From NCBI GenBank assembly GCA_934630375.1, contig CAKTVQ010000011.1, positions 1 to 47,504 of the forward strand: DNA of 47,504 bases, in the 5' to 3' direction. Position 1 is the stretch's first letter; the number at the start of each line of letters is the position of its first letter. The stretch comes from an uncultured Collinsella sp. (GTDB lineage: Bacteria; Actinomycetota; Coriobacteriia; Coriobacteriales; Coriobacteriaceae). Under the pieces are notes generated by a model that saw nothing but the letters and a program-made list of their open reading frames with translations, had not been told where the DNA came from and did not search any database. The position numbers were made by a program, and so were the translations under genes. Positions 19,154 to 27,579 of the stretch are shown here, piece by piece.

Positions 19154-20695
19154 CTAGATGCTGAGCGTGCGATAGGTCACACCCGCGCCCGGCGCGTCGA
19201 CCGACACACCATAAGCCTCCGGGTACATGCGCGTGGAGAACACGAGCGCGCCGTCGTTCACGAACACCTCGACCGACGAAACATCGCCCACGATACGCAC
19301 GTTGCGCACCTCATCGACCGGCTCCCAGCGCACAGTACGGCCACAACCGGCGGAAGCGCGATCCTCGTCTGCAAAGCGCATCTCAAAGCGTGCGGGCAGC
19401 TCACCCTCTGCGGGCTTAAACGAAAGCAAAAGCTCGTCGTTCACCGTGGCGGCAAACACACCGTCAACGTCCTCGACAGCCACGTCAAAGCAGGTATCGC
19501 CGGCAACCTCTAGTGCACCCTCCCCTACAGCCACCGAGCTATAGTGATGAGTAAGCTCGCGCGCCGGCTGTTGCAGGATCACGCCATCGGGCCCAACGGT
19601 AAGCTCGCGCGGCACCGTCATGCAGTGCTGCCAACCTTCAGCAACCGTCGGGTCGTTGCCATAAGAATCATCACCCGGTAATCCCATCCAGCCAATCAGA
19701 ATGCGACGGCCGTCTTCCGCCTCAAACGTCTGGGGCGCATAAAAGTCAAAACCGGCATCCCATAGGCGAAATGTATCCAATGAATAGTCCGAGCAGATAT
19801 CGCCCTCAACCGTAAAATAGCCCGACTGGTACAGGTTTCGACGACTCCAGCCTTCACCCGTCAAACCCTGCGGGCAAATAGACAGCAGCTTTTGACCCGT
19901 CAATTCAAAATAATCGGGACACTCCCACATAAAGCCAAAGCACTCGTCAGAACTAACGCGGTTTTGCAGCTTCCAATTCACCAGGTCATCAGAGGCAAAA
20001 ACGAGTACCTCGCCCTGATCAAAACAGCTGCCATCGCCATGAACACGCCTAAACAGCTGCCCACGAGCAGAAACATCAACCCGAGAATAATCCCCCAAGA
20101 CGTCAACGTGACGACGCGCACCTTGAACCATCAAATAGTGACCACAGGACACGCCCGCATCCCAAACTTTGGGATCACGCACATGGCACGTCACATCACT
20201 TGGGTAGTCGACATTTGTCATAAGCAAACGCTTGGGCCCAAACGACAAATTGTCGAGCGTATCAACCATAACGGTATTAGCCTCGCGACCCTTATTGATG
20301 TAATCAAAACTACCGTCGACGTTAGGGCGCTTGACGTTGCCGGTGTAAAACAGAGACACACGACCATCGTGCACAAGGGCAGATCCCGAATATACGCCAT
20401 GGCAGTCAAACGATTCATCCGGAGCAAAGGCAACGCCACAATCTTCCCAGGCAATTAGGTCGCTACTGACCGCATGCCCCCACATCTTGGATCCGTCGCC
20501 ATTAGCATCAGTTGGACCATACTGATAGTAAGCGTGAAACACCCCATCAAACTGATGGAGACCATTGGGATCATTCATCCAGCCACAGGGCGGCATCAAA
20601 TGAAACTTTTGAGCCCAGTGCTTCGGAGTCTCTCTAGCACCGGCCTCGCATGCCTCCACGATTCGAATTAAATCAATTCTGAGCGGATTGCTCAT
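19154..20695 (-). CDS. Glycoside hydrolase family 32 (beta-fructofuranosidase / sucrose-6-phosphate hydrolase)
   Basis: GH32 enzymes split sucrose, sucrose-6-phosphate or fructans. All three acidic motifs are present: WMNDPNG with nucleophile D42, RDP at 173-175, and EC at 258-259 with the general acid E258. A beta-sandwich C-terminal domain follows (513 residues in total). There is no signal peptide, so it is cytoplasmic and probably acts on the phosphorylated sugar delivered by the PTS. The start is ATG 20695 with AGGATAA upstream. It is the last gene after EIIBC and a deacetylase-like gene. Confidence 0.93.
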   Translation of the reverse strand: MSNPLRIDLIRIVEACEAGARETPKHWAQKFHLMPPCGWMNDPNGLHQFDGVFHAYYQYGPTDANGDGSKMWGHAVSSDLIAWEDCGVAFAPDESFDCHGVYSGSALVHDGRVSLFYTGNVKRPNVDGSFDYINKGREANTVMVDTLDNLSFGPKRLLMTNVDYPSDVTCHVRDPKVWDAGVSCGHYLMVQGARRHVDVLGDYSRVDVSARGQLFRRVHGDGSCFDQGEVLVFASDDLVNWKLQNRVSSDECFGFMWECPDYFELTGQKLLSICPQGLTGEGWSRRNLYQSGYFTVEGDICSDYSLDTFRLWDAGFDFYAPQTFEAEDGRRILIGWMGLPGDDSYGNDPTVAEGWQHCMTVPRELTVGPDGVILQQPARELTHHYSSVAVGEGALEVAGDTCFDVAVEDVDGVFAATVNDELLLSFKPAEGELPARFEMRFADEDRASAGCGRTVRWEPVDEVRNVRIVGDVSSVEVFVNDGALVFSTRMYPEAYGVSVDAPGAGVTYRTLSI

Positions 20696-20730
20696 AACGT
20701 TATCCTGTTCTATTTGGCCATAGGGACATT

Positions 20731-20761
20731 GCGCGCCATAGCCATACCGACTATGGCGCGC
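20731..20761. other. Perfect 11-bp stem in the deacetylase-GH32 gap
   Basis: GCGCGCCATAG (20731-20741) pairs with CTATGGCGCGC (20751-20761) around a 9-nt loop. No T-run follows on the minus strand, so it is more likely an mRNA processing or stability element than a terminator. Confidence 0.6.
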
Positions 20762-20790
20762 AAACAAAAACGTGCCTCAATGATTTGCAG

Positions 20791-21537
20791 CTACTTGATG
20801 GAAATCAGGTCAATGCTGTGTTCTAACAACCATACGTTGAACCGCAAAGATGAAAGAGCGGCCTGGTCCTTAATTCGACCCTCACGCAATGAAGAGATCT
20901 CCATAAGCTCTTGGTCCAAAAATGCTGGATGGAAAACAACAAATGTGGTCTCATGGGTCAAAATGCCCGCATCGCAACTCATCAAAAAATGAAGCGGATC
21001 GTACGAGTCGTAATCCATGTTGTTTGGCAGCTTGGGTGCATAGACATTCCATTTATCTTTGAGATAAGTAAACTCTATGTCGACATACGGGACACCATAT
21101 TTATCGGCCACCTTGTTAATTGCCTCATCCACATGAGGAGTCGCAACCGAATGGCAGTCGATATAATCCGGCAGCTTACCAAACAACTCTTTAAACCGCT
21201 CGACCTGAGCGATCGCCTCGCACTCAAGCTCGATAGGGTCTATCAGATCGGCATCGGAGCATCGATACCTGCGCGATGCATAAAAACGGCTATCGCAATC
21301 AACGAGACCGCGGACAAGACAAGGGTCCGAAAGCGGTTTTCCCGCAACGACATTCACATGAAGGCCTACAGAAATACCTGCGTATCCCGCAAGAGCGCGA
21401 GCGTCATCCTCACGGAGCCCCGTATTCACGATGGCACCAACAGAAGAAATGCAGCCGTTCTCAAGGGCACGCAATATGCCGAGCGAGCATCCTTGCGTCA
21501 AGCCAAAATCATCACAACGAACAATTAGCTTTTTCAT
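20791..21537 (-). CDS. ChbG/YdjC-like carbohydrate deacetylase
   Basis: Members of this family remove acetyl groups from N- or O-acetylated sugars such as diacetylchitobiose. The metal-site motifs are visible: CDDFG (D9, D10), GLHVNVVAG and DCHSVATPHVDEA. The 248-residue length is normal. It sits between a PTS EIIBC and a GH32 enzyme with only 47 bp before it, so it is co-transcribed. Its presence suggests the imported sugar may be acetylated or that the cluster handles more than plain sucrose. The substrate cannot be deduced. Confidence 0.85.
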   Translation of the reverse strand: MKKLIVRCDDFGLTQGCSLGILRALENGCISSVGAIVNTGLREDDARALAGYAGISVGLHVNVVAGKPLSDPCLVRGLVDCDSRFYASRRYRCSDADLIDPIELECEAIAQVERFKELFGKLPDYIDCHSVATPHVDEAINKVADKYGVPYVDIEFTYLKDKWNVYAPKLPNNMDYDSYDPLHFLMSCDAGILTHETTFVVFHPAFLDQELMEISSLREGRIKDQAALSSLRFNVWLLEHSIDLISIK

Positions 21538-21584
21538 ATGAAACCCTCGTCATCCAATGCGTAATCTGTCTTATACCATTTGCC

Positions 21585-22961
21585 CTATTTTGCAGAATCC
21601 TCGCCAAAGCCAAACACAATGTGAAGAGCAGCGGTACCAAAGAAGGCAATTGCCATTCCGACGCAGAACATGGGAATATTGGTTGCCGTAACGATAGCGG
21701 GGAAACCGCCCGCTGTGGACATCTGCTCGCAACCGGTGGCAGCAATGAAAGCGCCAGCGACGCCGGTCATGAGGCACATCTCGACCAAAGATTTACGATA
21801 ACGCAGGGAAATGCCATAAATAACGGGCTCGGTGATACCGTCAAGAAGCGCAGGCACGAGCGTCGAAAGGGCAACAGACTTAAGCTCGGGATCCTTGGCC
21901 TTGACAAAGACGCCAGCGGCGGCACCTGCGGCAGCGAAGATTGTGGAGCCAAGAACAGCCATTACGGGGTCGGAGCCCAAGCTGGAAATGTTAGCAATAA
22001 GAACGGGAATGACAGCCCAGTGAAGACCAAAGAGGACGACGAACATCCAGAAGGCGCCCAGGATAAAGCCAGCCGGAATCGGCATCGTACCCATCAGCCA
22101 CATCACAAAAGTTGATAGGCCCTCACCGACGTAATAACCAAAGGGACCAACCAGCAGCATCGTAGCGGGCACAACGACAAGCAGGCAAATCGTAGGCACG
22201 ATTACAACCTGCAGGTCCTTATAAACGACGCGCTTAAGGAAGCGTTCGACCACAAACAGCAGCGTCGTGCTGAGCATGGCGGGGAACACCGTCGAAGCAT
22301 ACCCCATAATAACCATCGGAAGACCCAGGAAGCTGCTCATATCGCCGTTGCTACCGAGTGCAGTAAAGTTGGGCTCCAAAAGCGAAGCGCCCACAGCGGC
22401 GGCAAGATATGGATTCGCACCGAGCTTGCGAGCCATGGAAACCGAGAGGACGATCGGCAGGAAATAGAAAATGGAGTTGGAGGCAGCCGCCAGAACCGCA
22501 TACGTGCTGGAATCGGCCGCAAGCCAACCGGCCATGGTGCAGATGGAAAGAATTGCTTTAATAATGGCCGCGCCGCAAAATGCCGGAATGATGGGCGTGA
22601 AGCTACCGGAGATTACATCGAACGCCTTATTGCCATAGAACTTGATGGCGTTAAGGAAACCGGGCTCACGCACGGGCGCGCCCTCGTCCGTATCCTCGAC
22701 GGCACCCTTGCCGTAACCGGAACCCAAAGAGGCGATGACGTCGCCATAAACGCTATCTACGCTGGGACCAACGATAACCTGATACTGAGTGCCCATATCC
22801 GCAACACCCAAAATGCCGGTCTTTTCGAGCGACTCCTTGTCGACCTTGCCGTTGTCGACAAGGTTAAACCTCAAGCGCGTTGCGCAATGAGTCACATGTT
22901 TTATGTTGGATTTACCACCCACAAACTCAATAATCTTGTCGGCGTCAATTGAAGCTGCCAT
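21585..22961 (-). CDS. PTS sugar transporter EIIBC (glucose/sucrose superfamily)
   Basis: This membrane permease imports and phosphorylates a sugar. The N-terminal EIIB domain has the phosphocysteine motif THCATRLRF with C26. The EIIC domain fills residues about 105-458 with roughly ten hydrophobic segments and the conserved GITEPVIYG loop. There is no EIIA domain, so an EIIA encoded elsewhere must donate phosphate. I start at ATG 22961, since the EIIB domain begins right there (AASIDADKIIEFVGGKSNI). Two LacI-type operators lie about 100-130 bp upstream. The GH32 partner makes sucrose the best substrate guess. Confidence 0.92.
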   Translation of the reverse strand: MAASIDADKIIEFVGGKSNIKHVTHCATRLRFNLVDNGKVDKESLEKTGILGVADMGTQYQVIVGPSVDSVYGDVIASLGSGYGKGAVEDTDEGAPVREPGFLNAIKFYGNKAFDVISGSFTPIIPAFCGAAIIKAILSICTMAGWLAADSSTYAVLAAASNSIFYFLPIVLSVSMARKLGANPYLAAAVGASLLEPNFTALGSNGDMSSFLGLPMVIMGYASTVFPAMLSTTLLFVVERFLKRVVYKDLQVVIVPTICLLVVVPATMLLVGPFGYYVGEGLSTFVMWLMGTMPIPAGFILGAFWMFVVLFGLHWAVIPVLIANISSLGSDPVMAVLGSTIFAAAGAAAGVFVKAKDPELKSVALSTLVPALLDGITEPVIYGISLRYRKSLVEMCLMTGVAGAFIAATGCEQMSTAGGFPAIVTATNIPMFCVGMAIAFFGTAALHIVFGFGEDSAK

Positions 22962-23057
22962 AAGCGCGTACCTTTCACTATGCTGCGGCTTACAAACACA
23001 ATGTCGAGCGAGATCCGATTTATGCACATCATCGGACCCTCAGCGACTTGGCCTAAC

Positions 23058-23092
23058 TGTAATCGTTTTCAGACGTTATGTAATCGTTTGCA
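23058..23092. promoter_or_regulatory. Paired LacI-type operators upstream of the PTS operon
   Basis: Two sites, TGTAATCGTTTTCA (23058-23071) and TGTAATCGTTTGCA (23079-23092), fit the LacI-family pattern TGnAAnCGnTTnCA. They are 21 bp apart, about two helical turns, so two dimers could bind the same DNA face. They lie between the repressor gene and EIIBC. Confidence 0.7.
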
Positions 23093-23146
23093 GTTTTGCT
23101 TATGGATGAACGGTATGAAATTGCCGGTAAACGGTATTTATATTAA

Positions 23147-24124
23147 TTATTTAACAATTGTGTGTCCCACCTGCACCTGACGAGGCACTCCGTACTCGCT
23201 CGGATCCTGCCGAATCAGGTCCAACGCCATGCGCGCAGTAGTGACTCCTAGAGTCATATATCCAAAATGCACTGTAATGATTCCACCGCTTACAGCGCGC
23301 AACAATTGGTTATCTCCAAACCCCGAGACACGGCGCGCGGGATTGGAAACCCCCGCTTCCGTAAGCGCTCGAATTGCGCCTGCCGCCATCATGTCGGTAG
23401 CACAGGCAATAAAAGCAGGGGACGGATTTTCCCCAAGAAGCTCTTTGGCGCGGGTATAGCCGCCCTCGACCGTAAAAGGGCTTTCGCGATACAGGCTTGC
23501 ATCTAGAACGCGCCCGGCCGCTTCAAGGCCAGACCGAAAACCATCTTCGCGCAAAGCGCCCACCGAAACGTCATTTCGCGTAGCGCCGATATAGGCAATG
23601 GATCCTTCAGCAATATCGGCAACATATGTAGCAAGATCTCGAGCTGCTTCAAAATCGTCATAATATGCGCAATTACAGCCCTCGACATGCTGACCGGTAA
23701 TCACGACGGGAACGCTGGCCGAATTAAAAAAAGCAACATGTTCGGGCGTAACTACCGTACCGGCAATGATAATCGCGTCGACGGGATAACGCTGAAACAG
23801 CTCGAGAAATTCAACTTCGCGCGCAGGGTCGCTACCAGCGTCAGCAAGCAGCATTTGGTACCCCTCACTCTGGAGGGTGTCTCCAATTCCCGCCGTAAGG
23901 CGGCTGATAGATTCCGAGTTGATCTTAGGCACGATAACGCCGATGAGCTTAGTGGAACCGGTGCGCAGCGCGCGGGCCTGGTTAGAGCGCACGTAACCGG
24001 TCTGCTCGATCGCCTGCTTAATACGCTCGGCCTTATCGGCCGAAATATATCCACCATTGAGATAGCGCGAGACCGCGGCGTTCGAAACGCCCGCCAGCTC
24101 GGCGACATCTTTCATCTTTACCAC
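23147..24124 (-). CDS. LacI-family transcriptional repressor of the sugar locus
   Basis: The 325-residue product begins with the LacI helix-turn-helix (MKDVAELAGVSNAAVSRYLN) and hinge helix (RSNQARALRTGST). A periplasmic-binding-like effector domain follows (LIGVIVPKINSESISRL onward, ending SGFGDNQLLRAVSGG). I chose GTG 24124, three codons before MKDV, with AGGGGT upstream. It lies directly upstream of EIIBC on the same strand. Operators at 23058-23092 and at 24140-24153 indicate it represses the PTS operon and itself. The inducer is probably a sugar or sugar phosphate of the pathway. Confidence 0.92.
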   Translation of the reverse strand: MVKMKDVAELAGVSNAAVSRYLNGGYISADKAERIKQAIEQTGYVRSNQARALRTGSTKLIGVIVPKINSESISRLTAGIGDTLQSEGYQMLLADAGSDPAREVEFLELFQRYPVDAIIIAGTVVTPEHVAFFNSASVPVVITGQHVEGCNCAYYDDFEAARDLATYVADIAEGSIAYIGATRNDVSVGALREDGFRSGLEAAGRVLDASLYRESPFTVEGGYTRAKELLGENPSPAFIACATDMMAAGAIRALTEAGVSNPARRVSGFGDNQLLRAVSGGIITVHFGYMTLGVTTARMALDLIRQDPSEYGVPRQVQVGHTIVK

Positions 24125-24139
24125 GAGCACCCCTGTCAT

Positions 24140-24153
24140 TGAAATCGCTTTCA
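24140..24153. promoter_or_regulatory. Autoregulatory LacI-type operator
   Basis: TGAAATCGCTTTCA matches the same palindrome pattern as the sites before EIIBC and lies 16 bp before the repressor start. Confidence 0.6.
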
Positions 24154-24218
24154 CCATGATACCCGCGAAGACGGTATGCGAACCAACTTTGACCACCAGG
24201 TCAAGCAAACATCAGCGA

Positions 24219-24318
24219 GCGGGCAGCTGCCGTGGCGAGGTGCCGCGAAAGAGGAGCGACGCGTACTTTATGTACGCGAGCGACGGTTTGAGCGGCAGAT
24301 CGCCCGGCAGATGTCCGC
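24219..24318. repeat. ~100-bp imperfect inverted repeat with inner hairpin
   Basis: Arms of about 27 bp (24219-24246 and 24292-24318) match when one is reverse-complemented, and an inner stem GCGTAC/GTACGC surrounds TTTAT near 24271-24287. A separate 9-bp stem at 24333-24356 (TCCGGCGTT with AACGCCGGA) follows the DUF4956 gene. No gene is seen in 24154-24362. Confidence 0.65.
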
Positions 24319-24362
24319 GCAGCGTCGAGCGATCCGGCGTTTGTTAGAACGCCGGAACCCAG

Positions 24363-25028
24363 TTAGCCATGGTATTCGCCGTTGTACTGGATGATCGTGA
24401 GGTCCTCCACGCCGTCGAGCGCGCGAATGGCATCTGCGTAGGACATGTCCACGCCGTCCGAGAACACCTCCACGGCCATCTCAACTTTGTCGCCGCGCAT
24501 GGTCTTGGACTTCACCGTAAACTTGGTGCGGCCAAAGGCGCGCACGATGTCGTCGCCGATGGTCTGGCCCGTATAGTGGATCACCATCATGTACACGCGC
24601 GCCTTGTCCTGGTGGCTCGCAAAGCCGGCAATCATCACCACGATCACCACCGCCGTGAGCCCCACGAGCGCATACATGCCGGCGCCTGCCGTAATGCCTG
24701 TGGTAATGGCCCAAAACAGATACAGCAGGTCGAGTGGGTCCTTGACCGCCGTACGGTAGCGAACGATGGACAGGGCGCCGACCATACCGAGCGAGATGAC
24801 CACGTTGGTCGAGATCGCGAGCGTAACCATGCAGGTAAGCACGCACATGCCCACGAGCGTCACGGCAAAGCTGCGCGAATACACCACGCCGGTAAAAAAG
24901 CGCTTGTACACGTGGTAGATCAGGATGCCCATGGCGAGCGCCACGAGCAGCGACAGACCGATCTTGGCAGGGTCGACCTGGCCAAACGCCTCCAAGACGG
25001 AGTTCTTAAAAAAGTCCCTGGTGCTCAT
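24363..25028 (-). CDS. DUF4956 membrane protein
   Basis: The 221-residue product has three or four hydrophobic segments in its first 135 residues (for example IGLSLLVALAMGILIYHVY and ALVGLTAVVIVVMIAGFA). Its hallmark is the SLGMVGALSIVRYRTAVKDP region. A cytosolic alpha-beta domain follows. DUF4956 proteins are often encoded with VTC-domain and CotH genes, exactly as here. It is the last gene of the pel-cotH operon, 3 bp after the VTC gene. Its biochemical role is unknown. Confidence 0.88.
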   Translation of the reverse strand: MSTRDFFKNSVLEAFGQVDPAKIGLSLLVALAMGILIYHVYKRFFTGVVYSRSFAVTLVGMCVLTCMVTLAISTNVVISLGMVGALSIVRYRTAVKDPLDLLYLFWAITTGITAGAGMYALVGLTAVVIVVMIAGFASHQDKARVYMMVIHYTGQTIGDDIVRAFGRTKFTVKSKTMRGDKVEMAVEVFSDGVDMSYADAIRALDGVEDLTIIQYNGEYHG

Positions 25029-25031
25029 GGT

Positions 25032-25823
25032 CTAAATATCCCCTCGGTTCTCAAAATCCGATTCCCAGTAGTTAAAACCGCGAAGGTAGGCGGTCTTGTC
25101 ATAACACAGGCAGTACTTAGAGACCGCCGTGAGTTCGGCCGCACCCGGCGGCACCATATCGCGCACCAGCTGCGGGCAAAACTCGGTAAACTTGACCTCC
25201 ATCACCAGCTTGCCGGGCTCCAGCACGGGCAACGCGGGCAACGTCGCGTCAAAGATGTCAAAGCTTCCCACCGCCGCACGCACGTTGCTATCAAAGGTAA
25301 TGCGCACGGTACCTTCGTCCATCACCCACGGCTCGCGCTCGTAGTCCACGATGGTCCGCGGGCGCATCATATTGCAGATGCACTCGATGTAGAACTCGCG
25401 ACAGAGCGGATAGGGGCTCCTCAGCAAAAAGTCGTAGTCGCCGGCCAGAATCTGCTCAAACTCGCCACGCGTGAGTGGCGCGTCCTCCTTGTAGATCCAG
25501 CTGCCGTACTTCTTTTTGCGCTCGAGCTTAATCACCTTGTCGCTGCCGTTATAGATGCGCACGCGATACTTTTTGCGCATGAGAATACCGGCGTCTTTTT
25601 CCTCGTAGGCCGAGTTGCAGTAGTCGTCAAAGTACAGGCTGCGAATGGTGTAACCACCCGCCCGCGCATGCTTGTCCAGTTTAAACACCGGCGCCATGCG
25701 ACAGGCAAGCGCGGCGTGCTCGCCCTCGTTAATGAGATATTTGAGCTCGTGGCGGTAACGCTCCTGCGTGGCACGCACAGGCGGAGCTGCCAAGCGCTCA
25801 AGCAGCGCGCTAGCCCTCCTCAT
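25032..25823 (-). CDS. VTC-domain protein (polyphosphate polymerase domain)
   Basis: The 263-residue product is a single VTC/CYTH-like tunnel domain, which in eukaryotic VTC4 makes polyphosphate from ATP. Visible elements are RHELKYLI at the start, TIRSLYFDDY, RKKYRVRIYNG, KLERKKKYGSWIYKED and, near the end, LVMEVKF. These supply the Arg/Lys/Glu-rich tunnel. GGAGG precedes the ATG, which overlaps cotH by 14 nt. Bacterial proteins of this kind are annotated as polyphosphate polymerase domain proteins. Actual polymer synthesis is unproven here. Confidence 0.88.
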   Translation of the reverse strand: MRRASALLERLAAPPVRATQERYRHELKYLINEGEHAALACRMAPVFKLDKHARAGGYTIRSLYFDDYCNSAYEEKDAGILMRKKYRVRIYNGSDKVIKLERKKKYGSWIYKEDAPLTRGEFEQILAGDYDFLLRSPYPLCREFYIECICNMMRPRTIVDYEREPWVMDEGTVRITFDSNVRAAVGSFDIFDATLPALPVLEPGKLVMEVKFTEFCPQLVRDMVPPGAAELTAVSKYCLCYDKTAYLRGFNYWESDFENRGDI

Positions 25824-27579
25824 ACGTATCCTCCACGACCTTACCGCCGTCCTGCACGTAAAAACACTTCATGCCGTAGTGCTTGCCGTCGTCGGTCACA
25901 TAGTAGTCAAACGCATCTTGCGTATAGCCGTCGGAGTTGGTGGCGCGCACGCGCACAAAATACTGGCCGGCATCGGGCGCATCACAGGTCACCTCGGGAA
26001 GTAGCACGTCCTCGGCCTTAAAAAGCACGTCGCTTATGGCATAGTCGCGCGCCAGCTCCACGGTATAGCGAATGTCACGCGCCTTAAAGTCGTAGGACGC
26101 ATCCCAGTTAATGCGCAGCTTGCCGTTATCGATCTGTGGCACGCCAATGTAGAACGGCATGGGCTTTTTATAGCTCTCGCGAAAGCTCTTGTAGTTCTCC
26201 TCGATCTCGGAGGGAATCGCCGCGGCGATCTGCTCGTATTGGTCCTTTGTCACGGGCAGGTTATCGATATCGGGGGCGGCAAAGACGAGCGACTCGGTCA
26301 CCTCGCGATAGCGCTCGATCATCTTTGTCAGGCGCGCCTCGGTCATATACGAGCGCAGGTCCTTCACGGCGCGGTCGAGCTCACTGCGGAGCGATTCGCT
26401 GCGCAGTGCACGATTGAATAGCACGTTGCCCCAGTAGTTGCTTACGCCGCGCTCCCAGCTCGCATAGTCCGAGAACCCGGCAAGAGAAAGCTCGAGCTTA
26501 CGCAGCATGCCGTCGTTGTCCCAATCGAGGATGTACCACGTATTGGAGTTGAGCGGGCTATACAGATAGCAGTTACGGTTCTGCGTATCGCAGTTGCCCG
26601 TCAGAATCTGAAACGCCAGCCAATAGACCAGGTTCTCGGTATCAAAGTAGGTGTCGAGCACGTCATCGATCTTTTGCGATTCGTCGTTGAGGGCGTCGAG
26701 CATCTCGATGAGCTTGGTGTGGTCCGTATCGCCCTTAATCTCAAGCATGCCCTCAAAGTTTGCCTGGTTGTAGTCGGGATCGTCGGCAAGTTTAATGGTG
26801 TCCTCGTAGCGATGGAAATCAAAGCTGTTCACCTTGTACAGGTGCCCGCTCTTATCCAGGCCATGTGCCTTAAGCGCCGTCTTGTTGAGCTGCTCCACCT
26901 GCGTAAACAGGCCGTAGTCCTCAAAGGTATCGTTGGACTTTTCGGTCTGGTCGCACACCCACAGATGCACAAACTGCGTGCGCAGGCCCATCATCTGGGG
27001 AATCCCGCGGATAAGGTCGTAGGCCATCTTGTTGCGAAAACGCATACCCTCGCCCATGTGCTTGTTGAGCGCAATCGCGCGCTGCTGGCGCCACGTACCT
27101 TTGCCTTTTTTGAGCTCGACCTTGTAATTCTTTTGCGTGTAGGTACTCGACGTCTGGCCGCGCACCTGCACCGTGGCATTGGGCGCCTCCTCGCCGTAGC
27201 CAACTTCGCCCGCCACCGGGCCGTCATCGTCACCTGCTTGCAGCAAGCCCATGACCTGATAGCGCGTCACGCCCATGTCGGCATAGTCATACACCGAGTA
27301 GGTGTTGATCTCGGCCCAGCTATGGTCTGTGTTCTCGGAGCTGTTACCACGAGAAACCGTCAGATACATGGTCACAATGCCAGAGTCGTCGTAGACCTCG
27401 TACAGCTCATCCTTATCGCGCAGATGCTTGGACTGGTCGGAGGCCTCGGCCTTTTTGATCTTGTCCTGCTTTTTTACCTTATTTGTCGAGGATTCGTCCT
27501 GAGATGAGCAGCCCGAAAGCAGCAGCGCGCCGGCAGCCGCCTCGATCAGACAGCGGCGAGACATCAACTTATCGATCAT
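25810..27579 (-). CDS. CotH-family lipoprotein (CotH kinase fold)
   Basis: The 589-residue product has a signal peptide with lipobox LSGC (C24), so it is anchored outside. The CotH domain spans about residues 120-480. Its hallmarks are VRGQTSSTYTQKNYKVEL, ALNKHMGEGMRFRNKMAYDL and the catalytic-type WYILDWDNDGML. A fibronectin-like domain (residues about 485-570) follows. CotH of Bacillus is a protein kinase that acts on spore-coat proteins, and this is a non-sporulating lineage, so its target is probably an envelope or matrix component. GGGGAGG precedes the ATG, and it overlaps pelG and the VTC gene. Confidence 0.87.
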   Translation of the reverse strand: MIDKLMSRRCLIEAAAGALLLSGCSSQDESSTNKVKKQDKIKKAEASDQSKHLRDKDELYEVYDDSGIVTMYLTVSRGNSSENTDHSWAEINTYSVYDYADMGVTRYQVMGLLQAGDDDGPVAGEVGYGEEAPNATVQVRGQTSSTYTQKNYKVELKKGKGTWRQQRAIALNKHMGEGMRFRNKMAYDLIRGIPQMMGLRTQFVHLWVCDQTEKSNDTFEDYGLFTQVEQLNKTALKAHGLDKSGHLYKVNSFDFHRYEDTIKLADDPDYNQANFEGMLEIKGDTDHTKLIEMLDALNDESQKIDDVLDTYFDTENLVYWLAFQILTGNCDTQNRNCYLYSPLNSNTWYILDWDNDGMLRKLELSLAGFSDYASWERGVSNYWGNVLFNRALRSESLRSELDRAVKDLRSYMTEARLTKMIERYREVTESLVFAAPDIDNLPVTKDQYEQIAAAIPSEIEENYKSFRESYKKPMPFYIGVPQIDNGKLRINWDASYDFKARDIRYTVELARDYAISDVLFKAEDVLLPEVTCDAPDAGQYFVRVRATNSDGYTQDAFDYYVTDDGKHYGMKCFYVQDGGKVVEDTYEEG

